A stretch of 52,368 nt of DNA from an uncultured Pedobacter sp. (GCF_913776295.1 NZ_CAJYOJ010000076.1:1-52368); one strand, 5' to 3'; counted from the stretch's first letter, positions 15,648 through 23,701 are shown. Notes: generated by a model from the letters alone, not told the origin. A program made the numbers and translations.

Positions 15648-15842
15648 CTAGTGGCCGATTTTAAGATTGGACAGAATGACCGCGCATGCCCCTGCTCCTA
15701 TTACCAGCATAATAGCCGAAGCAATCACTAACTGAAGTCCAGGTTTAACAGGCTGATTGTTAGCCGCCTTGATAATGATCTGAATGATGCCAATAACGAA
15801 TAATAATACAACTACTGCCCAATATATAATAAAGATTCCCAT
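15648..15842 (-). CDS. Two-helix membrane miniprotein, paralogue B of the radical SAM operon
   Basis: The 64-residue product has two hydrophobic segments (about 4-25 and 37-57) joined by a short polar loop (KAANNQPVKPGLQ). It is clearly a paralogue of the neighbouring 64-residue protein: both share FVIGIIQIIIK / VVGIIQIIIK, a P-V-K loop and GAGACAVI / GFGACAVL. It starts 15 bases after its paralogue stops and is the last gene of a five-gene operon with an MJ0619-like radical SAM enzyme and an Lgt-like enzyme. The function is unknown; a membrane partner or scaffold for those enzymes is an inference. Confidence 0.7.
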   Translation of the reverse strand: MGIFIIYWAVVVLLFVIGIIQIIIKAANNQPVKPGLQLVIASAIMLVIGAGACAVILSNLKIGH

Positions 15843-15857
15843 ACGCTTGCTTTGAGA

Positions 15858-16052
15858 TTAACTGTTAAAAAGCAATACGGCACAAGCACCAAAACCGATT
15901 ACGGCCATTACTACCGAAATAATAAGCAGTTTCAATCCGGATTTCACCGGTTCGTTCCTGGATGATTTAATGATAATCTGAATGATCCCCACTACAAAAA
16001 GTACAATTGCAGTAAGCACATAAACCACAATTAAGCCGAATAAACCATCCAT
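15858..16052 (-). CDS. Two-helix membrane miniprotein, paralogue A of the radical SAM operon
   Basis: The 64-residue protein has two membrane segments (about 6-27 and 40-60) with the loop KSSRNEPVKSGLK between them. Its start lies 1 base after the radical SAM gene's stop, so the two are almost certainly translated from one message. A conserved Cys sits in the second helix (GACAVL), shared with the downstream paralogue. No named family is recognised. The tandem duplication in a tight operon suggests a heteromeric pair acting with the upstream membrane-lipid type enzymes. Confidence 0.7.
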   Translation of the reverse strand: MDGLFGLIVVYVLTAIVLFVVGIIQIIIKSSRNEPVKSGLKLLIISVVMAVIGFGACAVLLFNS

Positions 16053-16053
16053 A

Positions 16054-17448
16054 TCAATTCATATTTAATTTTTCCCTGATGAGATCTATTTTATTATCGC
16101 GGTAAAAAATATTCATGGTTTCGAAAGGCACCATTTTATATTTATCGCTTACGATGTGTACACACGATTTTTTAACAGCACGCACATCAAAATCGAGCGG
16201 ATCCATAAAATTCATGATAATGATCCGAAATAAGTTATCGTAACTTAAACTATCTGATTTTACTCTTGGCAGGCAGCACATCAGTTCGCCAAAAGTATCT
16301 TCTGCACAATCAACCGAAACACCAGTGCTAAACAGGTTGAGCATATGTTCTTTAAGTTTTTCATCATGTTCAAAAACGATTGTGTTTTTTGAGTTATTGA
16401 GCAAATCTTCCGGATTGATCAGGTGGGTCATCGGAATCACCTCATCGCCTATTTTTAACGCATAAGCCATACACAATGCATCAGGATTACATGGTACAGG
16501 GATCAAATCCTGAGGCGTAAAGGTTGGGTATTGCTCATAAATTTTCCGGCGCACCTCGGTTAAGGTAATTCTTCCCTGTTGATCATTATAATCATCGTTT
16601 CTTCCGGCAACCTGAGTAGGCTGGAAAGTGACGCCGCGAACACATTTCTGCTTTAATGCATAATCCAAAATATCGCCAATCTCATGATCGTTTAGTCCTT
16701 TTTGTAAAGTAACTACCAGAGTGGTCGATATGTTAAAGTGGTTTAAATGATCGATAGCTTTTTTTCTTACTTCAGTAAGATCTTCGCCCCTTAGCCTAGT
16801 TAACACATCGGCACTGAAACTGTCAAACTGCAGGTAAATTTCAAAATCGGGCATATAACTGGCCAGCTTCTCTACAAAGTTGATATCCTTAGCAATCCTG
16901 ATGCCGTTGGTATTTACCATCAAGTGTTTAATGGGTTTGGTTTTGGCGAGATCTAATATCTTAAAAAACTCAGGATGTACCGTTGGTTCGCCGCCGGAGA
17001 GCTGTACCACATCAGGCTCACCTTCGTTAGCCACTACCACATCCATCATTCGCTCTATTTCTGCCAAAGTTCGGTGCCTGCCATAATTTGGCGACGACAT
17101 GGCATAACAGGTTGGACAGGCGAGGTTGCAGCGATCGGTAACCTCTATCACCGTTAAACAAGAATGTTGTTCGTGATCGGTACACAAGCCACAATCATAA
17201 GGACAACCGTAATGCACCTTGGTATTAAACTTCAGCGGCATTTCAGATTGTTTATTATAATTCCTGATCTGTTTATAATACTCCACGTCATCTGCAATCA
17301 TCACTTTGCTATCGCCATGTACCCTGCAATTTTTCAGCATAAATACCCTGGCGTCCTGAAAAACGATTTTCGCATCACAGAGCTGTAAACATTCAGGACA
17401 AAGGCTTTTGGTATAATCGTAGTATATATAATCTCTGGTATTGGCCAT
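16054..17448 (-). CDS. Radical SAM enzyme of the MJ0619 (tetraether synthase-like) family
   Basis: The 464-residue protein has an N-terminal rubredoxin-like part (Cys17, Cys20, Cys41 and His44 in CRVHG). A cysteine cluster follows (GCPYDCGLC, Cys82/86/89, and Cys97), then the radical SAM triad CNLACPTC (Cys107/111/114), SGGEP for SAM binding, and further C-terminal cysteines (CNPDALC, CAEDTFGELMCC). This is the layout of COG1964/MJ0619 proteins. MJ0619 was long annotated as a pterin methyltransferase and later shown to be tetraether synthase (Tes), which joins lipid tails through C-C bonds; bacterial relatives have been tied to membrane-spanning lipids. The Lgt-like neighbour and two membrane miniproteins support a lipid substrate. 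The exact reaction in this organism is inferred. Confidence 0.85.
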   Translation of the reverse strand: MANTRDYIYYDYTKSLCPECLQLCDAKIVFQDARVFMLKNCRVHGDSKVMIADDVEYYKQIRNYNKQSEMPLKFNTKVHYGCPYDCGLCTDHEQHSCLTVIEVTDRCNLACPTCYAMSSPNYGRHRTLAEIERMMDVVVANEGEPDVVQLSGGEPTVHPEFFKILDLAKTKPIKHLMVNTNGIRIAKDINFVEKLASYMPDFEIYLQFDSFSADVLTRLRGEDLTEVRKKAIDHLNHFNISTTLVVTLQKGLNDHEIGDILDYALKQKCVRGVTFQPTQVAGRNDDYNDQQGRITLTEVRRKIYEQYPTFTPQDLIPVPCNPDALCMAYALKIGDEVIPMTHLINPEDLLNNSKNTIVFEHDEKLKEHMLNLFSTGVSVDCAEDTFGELMCCLPRVKSDSLSYDNLFRIIIMNFMDPLDFDVRAVKKSCVHIVSDKYKMVPFETMNIFYRDNKIDLIREKLNMN

Positions 17449-17460
17449 AATGTTTACCGG

Positions 17461-18219
17461 TTAGGTAATACTTTTTCTAAAAATTCTGAAGATGAATTTA
17501 TAATAATAAATAAAAATAAACAAAGCAGACCAATGAATGCTGCTTAAATTTAAAAATAATGGATAGTAAGGCTTCATAAACTCCATTAAAAACCGAAACA
17601 AGAAATACAGCACCATAAATAATTTAAAGCGATCACCATTAATCATTTCTTTATGTTTCAAATGGTTAAAAAGAAAGATCAGAAGCATGAGGTAAATCAT
17701 TTCATAGAGCATGACAGGATGCCTGGGTATACCATCACCGAGGTCCATACCCATAAAAAAACGGGTAGGAATACCATAGGTCGGTTCATCGGTCCCCATA
17801 GAGAAGCAACCGATCCGTCCGATAATCAACGCAACCAAAATCGGGATTACATAGACATCTCCGGATGCGATTTTTACGCCTATTATTTTCTTAATCAATT
17901 CGACGCCAAATAAGCCCCCAAGCAAACCGCCAACAATGGTTTTACTTTGATAAAGTATCGAAAAATTAAGCTGATGGAGTACCTGAGGGGTTTCGAGTAC
18001 AGCAATTACCCTTGAGCCGATAAGAGCGCCCAACATGGCACCCAACATAATCCACAGCCTGTTTTCATCAGATATCGGATCTACGATTCCTTTCTTATAA
18101 TAGTAATACAATCTTACGCCAACGATAAAGGCCAGGGTTTCGAAAATATAGTGATAATGGTATTGGTTACCGAAAAGCCCGAACTGAAAAGGAAATGGTG
18201 ATACGGATTTTAAAAGCAT
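17461..18219 (-). CDS. Prolipoprotein diacylglyceryl transferase-like membrane protein (non-canonical)
   Basis: The 252-residue protein has about seven membrane segments and clear Lgt features: GRIGCF where Lgt has GRIGNF, RHPVMLYE where Lgt has RHPSQLYE, and a glycine-rich VGGLLGG helix. The Asn of GRIGN is Cys, and the essential His of the usual HGG motif is missing (KTIVGGLLGG). It is therefore probably not the housekeeping Lgt but a family member that acts on phospholipid or another diacylglycerol-type substrate. The start abuts the stop of the upstream EEP gene, and the radical SAM gene follows after 12 bases, so the three are one operon. Confidence 0.75.
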   Translation of the reverse strand: MLLKSVSPFPFQFGLFGNQYHYHYIFETLAFIVGVRLYYYYKKGIVDPISDENRLWIMLGAMLGALIGSRVIAVLETPQVLHQLNFSILYQSKTIVGGLLGGLFGVELIKKIIGVKIASGDVYVIPILVALIIGRIGCFSMGTDEPTYGIPTRFFMGMDLGDGIPRHPVMLYEMIYLMLLIFLFNHLKHKEMINGDRFKLFMVLYFLFRFLMEFMKPYYPLFLNLSSIHWSALFIFIYYYKFIFRIFRKSIT

Positions 18220-19059
18220 CTACTGAAAGTATAACCGACAAAAAACAGGTAAATGATCAGAATAATACCTTTTATCCTTACTATCAGTCAATACAGCAAA
18301 CTTTTGCACTTTAAAACCTTTGTTTACAAAAACATAGTCTATCCTATCTCTTAGGTCGCTATCGAAATGAAAACCATTAAAAGTACCTGTTGGGCCGTAT
18401 GGCGGCTCTACCGAAACCTCTTTTGCATCGGTTAGAAAAGATTTGATGGTAGCAATGGCTTCAGTTTCCGGTGTTACATTTAAATCACCGGTAAAAACAA
18501 CCGGTAATTCAGGCGCAATTTGCTGTATTTTTTGCTTTAATAATTTGGCCGATTCAATTCTTGCTTTCACCCCAACATGATCGTAATGGGTATTAAAAAC
18601 GATAAATTCTCTTTTATTCAACTTATCGTAAAGTTTTACCCAGCTACATATACGGTTAAGTGCGGCATCCCATCCTTTTGAAGGTACATCCGGGGTTTCT
18701 GATAACCAGAATGTTCCACCATCTTTTTTAGTAAAACGGTCTTTATCAAAATAAACTGCAGAAAATTCTCCTTTTCTTTTCCCGTCATCGCGCCCAACGC
18801 CTACCACATCAAAATTAGAATTTTCGAGCAGGGCATCAAATTGTTCGGGCAATGCCTCCTGCACGCAAAGGATATCGGCATCGTGAAATTTAACCAACGC
18901 TTTTACATTGTCTTTTCGGTTTGGCCAGGCATTAACGCCGTCTGATGCCACATTTAAGCGGATGTTATAGGTAATGATGTTAACAGGGGCAGCAGTTTTC
19001 TGAGCGAATGCCGAAATAGTTAACAAAAGAAAAAGAGGGATGATTTTTAAAGCATTCAT
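18220..19059 (-). CDS. Secreted endonuclease/exonuclease/phosphatase (EEP) family protein
   Basis: The 279-residue protein has a signal peptide (MNALKIIPLFLLLTISAFAQ) followed by a complete Mg-dependent EEP fold. Its motifs are NIITYNIRLN, DILCVQEA (catalytic Glu), NTHYDHVG, TGDLNVTP (Asp/Asn) and the closing SDHLPVF (Asp/His). Members are secreted nucleases or phosphodiesterases, including lipid and sugar-phosphate cleaving types. As first gene of the operon leading into Lgt-like and radical SAM genes it may cleave a lipid head group or phosphodiester, but a plain nuclease or phosphatase is equally possible. Confidence 0.85.
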   Translation of the reverse strand: MNALKIIPLFLLLTISAFAQKTAAPVNIITYNIRLNVASDGVNAWPNRKDNVKALVKFHDADILCVQEALPEQFDALLENSNFDVVGVGRDDGKRKGEFSAVYFDKDRFTKKDGGTFWLSETPDVPSKGWDAALNRICSWVKLYDKLNKREFIVFNTHYDHVGVKARIESAKLLKQKIQQIAPELPVVFTGDLNVTPETEAIATIKSFLTDAKEVSVEPPYGPTGTFNGFHFDSDLRDRIDYVFVNKGFKVQKFAVLTDSKDKRYYSDHLPVFCRLYFQ

Positions 19060-19163
19060 AAATGTAATTTCATTATTTAATTAATATGGTGGCTTGTAAC
19101 ACCTGATTTTAAGCCGCAATTATATTACTATAACGTTAATTGTACTTTAACATCCAATATATT

Positions 19164-19851
19164 TTAAATTAAATCTTCATCCCTATAACTATAATAGCGG
19201 TTATTCGCGAAAATTAGGTGATCAACCACATACAAACTCAACAAATTGCCTGAAGCAACCATATCTCTGGTCAATTTATCGTCGCTTTAAATTTCCGGAA
19301 GGGTGATTATGTGCCAACACAATATTTGCCGCATTGTTTTCCAAAGCTGTTTTAAAGATAATTTTCGGATCGGCTACCGTACCGGCCTGCCCGCCTTTAC
19401 TGATCAAAAATTTGCCGATTACCCGGTTAGACCTGTTGAGCAGTAATATCCAGAATTCTTCGTGATTGAGATTAGCAAAGGTCTGATGTAGATATTTATA
19501 TACATCATTAGAGGTAGTTACATGCGTAATCACTTCTTCTACGGTTTCTTTCCGCCGTAAACCAAGCTCTAAAGCAGCGATAATGGTTAGTGCTTTGGCT
19601 TCTCCGATACCTTTAAACCTTGAAAGTTCCTGAATGGAGGCCTTTCCTAGTTTTGTTAAATTGTTCTCGTAAAAAGATAAAATTCTTTTACTCAAATCAA
19701 CAGCGGTTTCATTTTTATTGCCAGAGCCAATTAAAATAGCAATGAGTTCGGCATCTGTTAAATGTCTTCTACCGTGCAACAAAAGTTTTTCGCGGGGACG
19801 GTCTTCTTCGGCCCATAACTTTATACCTAGTTTCTGTTCGTAGTTTTCCAT
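19164..19851 (-). pseudogene. radC: DNA repair protein RadC, frameshifted near the JAMM motif
   Basis: Residues 1-189 are RadC-like: an N-terminal UPF0758/HhH part (RFKGIGEAKALTIIAALELG) and an MPN/JAMM domain reaching HNHPSGNLK. The frame then ends early at 19276 with RR and a stop. In the next frame the expected tail resumes at once (SDDKLTRDMVAS, then VVDHLIFANNRYYSY) and ends at a stop at 19164-19166. Together they give about 228 residues, the normal RadC length. The join lacks about two residues (the usual P-S after NLK), consistent with a small deletion such as 5 bases. The Asp metal ligand lies beyond the break, so the truncated product lacks a complete active site. A sequencing error is also possible. 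Confidence 0.8.
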
Positions 19852-19866
19852 TTTTTAAGATAAAAA

Positions 19867-19897
19867 AAGGCATCCTAACTTATCGTTGGGATGCCTT
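19867..19897 (-). terminator. Terminator after rpsT
   Basis: aaggcatcc (19867-19875) pairs with ggatgcctt (19889-19897). The A-run at 19862-19868 gives a T-run on the minus strand, so it terminates rpsT before radC. Confidence 0.8.
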
Positions 19898-19919
19898 CCT
19901 AATATCGTAAAAAATTGGC

Positions 19920-20174
19920 TTATTTTAAACCGTTAACGAATTTCGTTAATTTTGATTTGTTATTTGCCGCTTTGTTTTTGTGGATGATGTTCTTTTTAGC
20001 TAAACGATCTAACATAGAGATTACTTTAGGCAATAAATCTGAGGCAGATTTTTTATCTTCTGCAGCACGTAATCTTTTAATGAAAGTACGCGTAGTTTTT
20101 GCCTGATATCTGTTACGTAAACGTTTTGTTGCGTTTGCTCTAATTCTTTTTAATGAAGATTTATGATTTGCCAT
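19920..20174 (-). CDS. rpsT: 30S ribosomal protein S20
   Basis: The 84-residue protein is basic and helical, and matches S20 throughout: MANHKSSLKRIRANATKRLR at the start and NIIHKNKAANNKSKLTKFV near the end. S20 binds 16S rRNA early in 30S assembly. It is a single gene with a consensus promoter upstream (20224-20255) and a strong terminator downstream. It is divergent from purN. Confidence 0.98.
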   Translation of the reverse strand: MANHKSSLKRIRANATKRLRNRYQAKTTRTFIKRLRAAEDKKSASDLLPKVISMLDRLAKKNIIHKNKAANNKSKLTKFVNGLK

Positions 20175-20223
20175 TTCTATTTAGCCTTTTATTTTTCTTA
20201 TTCGTTTCCTTTAATTCGGGTTG

Positions 20224-20255
20224 CAAATATAGGATTAATGTTTTTAAATTACAAA
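20224..20255 (-). promoter_or_regulatory. rpsT promoter (-33 TTTG and -7 TAnnTTTG)
   Basis: On the minus strand TTTG (20255-20252) is followed after 20 bases by TATATTTG (20231-20224). This is near the consensus spacing of 19. Transcription would start near 20217, giving a leader of about 43 bases. Confidence 0.65.
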
Positions 20256-20391
20256 ACACTTTCAACTTTTTTTTCATCACAACCGAAGCCTGTTTTGGAA
20301 CAGTAAAAATAAGTTAAAATTATTCATTAATAATACTTTAACATAATTGAATAAAAATTCCTTTCCATGGAGAAAACAGGCTTAAAAATAC

Positions 20392-20399
20392 TATTTTTG
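20392..20399 (+). promoter_or_regulatory. -7 promoter element for purN
   Basis: TATTTTTG matches TAnnTTTG. The start of transcription would be near 20406, about 10 bases before the GTG start codon. Confidence 0.5.
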
Positions 20400-20415
20400 G
20401 GCAAAACGATTTTGA

Positions 20416-20994
20416 GTGAAAAAAAGAATAGCCATCTTTGCATCAGGTTCCGGCTCTAATGCCCAAAAACTGATGGAGCATTTTAAGCGGAGCAATGAAA
20501 TAGAAATATCTTTGGTATTAACCAATAATGCCGATGCCTATGTATTACAAAGGGCCGATAATTTCGAAATCCCCACTCATATCTTCGATCGTAACGAATT
20601 CTACCAAACTGATGAGGTGGTAGATCTGCTAAAAAATCTTGAAATCGATTTTATAGTACTGGCTGGCTTCCTTTGGTTGATGCCTAAAAACCTGATCCAC
20701 GCCTACCCTGGCAGAATTGTCAATATCCACCCGGCCATCCTTCCGAAATTTGGCGGAAAAGGCATGTATGGCGACCACGTACATCAGGCAGTGATGGCTG
20801 CAGGAGAAGCAGAGGGTGGAATAACCATTCATTACGTGAATGAAAATTATGACGAAGGCGAGTATATTTACCAGGCCCGCTACAGGATAGATAAAAACGA
20901 TAGCCTCGAAATGGTAAAGTTTAAAGGGCAGCAACTGGAACATTTACATTACCCTAAGGTGGTAGAAAGCCTGGTAAAGAAGATTATGAAGTAG
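20416..20994 (+). CDS. purN: Phosphoribosylglycinamide formyltransferase
   Basis: The 192-residue protein is PurN, which uses 10-formyl-tetrahydrofolate to formylate GAR in de novo purine synthesis. Family motifs are IAIFASGSGSNAQ (phosphate loop), LAGFLWLMP, the catalytic NIHPAILPKFGGKGMYG (Asn/His) and ITIHYVNENYDEG with the catalytic Asp. The length is normal. The start is GTG at 20416, giving MKKRIAIFASG; there is no ATG upstream in frame. It lies 1.2 kb upstream of purH, separated by two unrelated minus-strand genes. Confidence 0.96.
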   Translation: MKKRIAIFASGSGSNAQKLMEHFKRSNEIEISLVLTNNADAYVLQRADNFEIPTHIFDRNEFYQTDEVVDLLKNLEIDFIVLAGFLWLMPKNLIHAYPGRIVNIHPAILPKFGGKGMYGDHVHQAVMAAGEAEGGITIHYVNENYDEGEYIYQARYRIDKNDSLEMVKFKGQQLEHLHYPKVVESLVKKIMK

Positions 20995-21134
20995 GATACT
21001 TGTAAACGTAAAATCATTAAAAAATTTTTCTGTTGCAAAATGCCTTACACCTCAAGTATATAAAAATGGTTAAAAAACTTATTACCAAATAATCGATGGA
21101 ACGATATGCTCCTTCGCTTAACTGATTAATACCA

Positions 21135-21611
21135 CTACAGGCAATTAGTGGCCCTATTATAATCTGCTTCTGTAAAAGTGAAAGTAAATCTATATTTGCG
21201 GTCGTCCTTACGCTCCGCGATATAACTACCGATATTCAAAGGATTGTTTTCTCCCTTATCATCCTTAATGACGATACATTTCATATGATCGAACTTAATG
21301 ACAATGGGCTGATTGGGGCTCTTACGTGCCTTATCATCTATCAATGGACTGTAGTAATCACTGGCACTGACCACTTTGTCTGACAGCTCATGAGTCATCA
21401 TTGCCGCACTTGACGATTGTGGAGAAAGGCTATATTTCTCAAACCCACTGCTAAAAGTAACATGATGGTTAGTCTTGTTTACAAAATAAAATTCGCCCTC
21501 CATCGCATAATCCCTTATTTTGTTACAGGATGCACCCAGACTCAAAAATATGCTAATAATTGCTCCGAAAATCAAATAGCGCACTGACGCGCCATAATGT
21601 GTTGTTTCCAT
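21135..21611 (-). CDS. Hypothetical lipoprotein
   Basis: The 158-residue protein has a hydrophobic N-terminal segment ending in the lipobox-like LGASC (Cys at about 29), so it is probably a lipoprotein. The rest is beta-rich and unknown: FYFVNKTNHHVTFSSGFEKY, then VIKFDHMKCIVIKDD. Three further cysteines or His-rich spots are not enough to assign a function. It lies in an AT-rich gap between purN and purH next to an Abi_2-like remnant, so this block may be accessory DNA. Confidence 0.6.
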   Translation of the reverse strand: METTHYGASVRYLIFGAIISIFLSLGASCNKIRDYAMEGEFYFVNKTNHHVTFSSGFEKYSLSPQSSSAAMMTHELSDKVVSASDYYSPLIDDKARKSPNQPIVIKFDHMKCIVIKDDKGENNPLNIGSYIAERKDDRKYRFTFTFTEADYNRATNCL

Positions 21612-21699
21612 AATTGTATAATAAATTGTGTTTCTATTCGGTCATTGTTTTTTTATTCGTGAACGCGGCCTGTATTTCTACTATGGAATATCCTTCCGC

Positions 21700-21972
21700 C
21701 TATCTGTTGGCCAAAAATGGACCATAGCCTACTATCTTCAAATATCGCCATGTTTGAGGACCACCAAAGGCCAAATTCATGGGAAAGATGTAAATTAACT
21801 TTGTGCGTAAACTAATCCCGATTTTTTCGATTGCGTAAAAAATTAAATTCCGTAGTTCCCTATCAAAATAATTAACAGTCTTTCTCAAATCAAAGAAGAA
21901 GTGATTATAATGATTACTATTAAAAAAACCAACCGTATTCTTAAAGTAAACCGTAAACATAAAAAAATACAT
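21700..21972 (-). pseudogene. Remnant of an Abi_2 (AbiD/AbiF-type) phage-resistance protein
   Basis: The 90-residue frame holds a recognisable Abi_2 core: FDRELRNLIFYAIEKIGISL followed by RTKLIY, matching the family pattern of FDRxLR...AIExIExxLRT. The N-terminal half of the family (about 100 residues) is absent, replaced by a Phe/Asn-rich stretch, and the C-terminal half is lost after residue 90. A normal Abi_2 protein has about 300 residues, so this is a decayed fragment. The surroundings are AT-rich and without other genes. Abi_2 proteins act in abortive infection. The match is by eye from one motif. Confidence 0.5.
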
Positions 21973-22145
21973 CTATTAGTCTTTATTATTTTAAACGCAA
22001 TCGCAATACGATAACAAGGTAAAAAACATCACCTCTCTATACGGCTGTGACGGCTCTAATAACTTCAAACAAACCTGAAACAGCCAACGCAAATCTTATT
22101 CTTTTTTTGCCCATCCAACATAATAAAAAAGCCATACGATTTTAC

Positions 22146-22153
22146 TACCTTTG
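22146..22153 (+). promoter_or_regulatory. -7 promoter element for purH
   Basis: TACCTTTG matches TAnnTTTG exactly. A start near 22160 rules out the in-frame TTG at 22151 and leaves about 15 bases before the ATG at 22175. Confidence 0.6.
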
Positions 22154-22174
22154 CGGCTCAAAATTTTCAGTAGA

Positions 22175-23701
22175 ATGAGTCAATCCATTAAAATCAAAAA
22201 CGCTTTAATCTCAGTATATTATAAAGATGGTTTGGAGCCATTGGTAAAATTGTTGGCCGCACAAGGGGTACAATTATTTTCTACGGGCGGAACAGAACAA
22301 TTCATCAAAGATTTAAACCTTCCTGTTACAGCGGTTGAAGATTTAACAGGTTATCCATCTATCTTAGGCGGACGTGTTAAAACCTTACATCCAAAAGTAT
22401 TTGGAGGAATTTTAAACCGTAGGGCGTTAACTGGCGACCAGGAGCAGATTGCTGAATACGAAATTCCTGAAATTGACCTGGTTATTGTTGACTTATATCC
22501 ATTTGAAGAAACGGTAAGAGCAGGCGGAACACCTGAAGAAATTATCGAAAAAATAGACATCGGTGGTATTTCCTTAATCCGTGCCGCAGCAAAAAACTTC
22601 AATGATGTGGTGATCATTGCATCAAAAAATGACTACCCTACTTTAGAAGCACAATTAGCAGCGCAGAATGGCGAAACCACTTTAGCACAACGTAAAGCGT
22701 ATGCTAAAAAAGCATTCCATACCTCTTCTCATTACGATACTGCCATTTTCAATTATTTTAATACTGAAGAACCACTTGATGTTTTCAAACAGAGTGTTAC
22801 CGACGCCAAAACCTTACGTTATGGCGAAAACCCTCATCAAGGCGGTAGGTTTTATGGCGATTTAGATGCCATGTTCACCAAACTTAACGGCAAAGAACTT
22901 TCTTACAATAATTTGGTGGATGTAGATGCAGCTGTTGCTTTAATCGACGAATTCGAAGAGCCAACTTTTGCCATTTTAAAACACACCAATGCCTGTGGCA
23001 TAGCCTCACGCCCAACCGTTAAACAAGCATGGATTGACGCTTTAGCTTGTGATCCCGTTTCGGCTTTTGGTGGCGTACTGATTACCAATGTTGAAGTTGA
23101 CCTGGAAACCGCAGAAGAAATCAATAACCTGTTTTTTGAGGTATTGATTGCGCCGTCTTACCAGGCAGAGGCAGTAGAGTTGTTCAGCAAAAAGAAAAAC
23201 CGCGTTATTTTACAGCGCAATGAGGTTGAACTGAGTAAAAAACAATTTAAAACATTATTAAACGGTGTAATTGAGCAGGATAAAGATTTAATTATCGAAG
23301 GTCCGGAGCAAATGACAACGGTTACAGATAAAGCACCAACTGAGCAAGAACTAAAAGATTTGTTCTTTGCCAACAAAATTGTAAAACACACCAAATCGAA
23401 CACCATTGTTTTGGTTAAAGATGATGTTTTAATTGCAAGCGGTGTGGGCCAGACTTCGCGCGTGGATGCCTTAAGACAAGCGATTGAAAAAGCGACTTCT
23501 TTCGGTTTCAGCGTTAAAGGTGCTGCAATGGCTTCTGATGCTTTCTTTCCTTTTCCTGATTGTGTGGAGATTGCTGCCGATGCTGGAATTACAGCTGTTC
23601 TGCAACCAGGTGGATCAATCAAGGATGCGGATTCTGTTGCAAAAGCAAACGAAAAAGGCATTGCCATGGTAACCACAGGGGTAAGACACTTTAAACACTA
23701 G
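22175..23701 (+). CDS. purH: Bifunctional AICAR transformylase / IMP cyclohydrolase
   Basis: The 508-residue PurH catalyses the last two steps to IMP. The N-terminal IMP cyclohydrolase (MGS-like) part shows IKNALISVYYKDGLEPL, FSTGGTEQF and GGRVKTLHPKVFGGIL. The C-terminal transformylase part shows LRYGENPHQGGRFYG, FAILKHTNACGIA (catalytic Lys-His), DPVSAFGGV and DAFFPFPDCVE. The ATG at 22175 gives the family N-terminus MSQSIKIKNALISVY. It precedes mreB by 220 bases; purH followed by the rod-shape genes is a recurrent order in Bacteroidota. Confidence 0.98.
   Translation: MSQSIKIKNALISVYYKDGLEPLVKLLAAQGVQLFSTGGTEQFIKDLNLPVTAVEDLTGYPSILGGRVKTLHPKVFGGILNRRALTGDQEQIAEYEIPEIDLVIVDLYPFEETVRAGGTPEEIIEKIDIGGISLIRAAAKNFNDVVIIASKNDYPTLEAQLAAQNGETTLAQRKAYAKKAFHTSSHYDTAIFNYFNTEEPLDVFKQSVTDAKTLRYGENPHQGGRFYGDLDAMFTKLNGKELSYNNLVDVDAAVALIDEFEEPTFAILKHTNACGIASRPTVKQAWIDALACDPVSAFGGVLITNVEVDLETAEEINNLFFEVLIAPSYQAEAVELFSKKKNRVILQRNEVELSKKQFKTLLNGVIEQDKDLIIEGPEQMTTVTDKAPTEQELKDLFFANKIVKHTKSNTIVLVKDDVLIASGVGQTSRVDALRQAIEKATSFGFSVKGAAMASDAFFPFPDCVEIAADAGITAVLQPGGSIKDADSVAKANEKGIAMVTTGVRHFKH

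Noticed and set aside
16054..17448. Pterin methyltransferase, a common automatic name for this family
   Set aside because: The name derives from an early assignment of MJ0619 later superseded by the tetraether synthase work, and no pterin genes are nearby.
17461..18219. Housekeeping prolipoprotein diacylglyceryl transferase (lgt)
   Set aside because: The Asn of GRIGN and the His of the HGG motif are missing and the gene sits in the radical SAM operon, so I call it Lgt-like only.
21700..21972. Complete Abi_2 abortive-infection gene
   Set aside because: Only about 90 of some 300 residues are present; both ends of the family are missing.
23158..23676. 172-residue open frame on the minus strand inside purH
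   Set aside because: It lies entirely antisense to a well-matched gene and has low-quality, Ser/Ala/Leu-biased composition.
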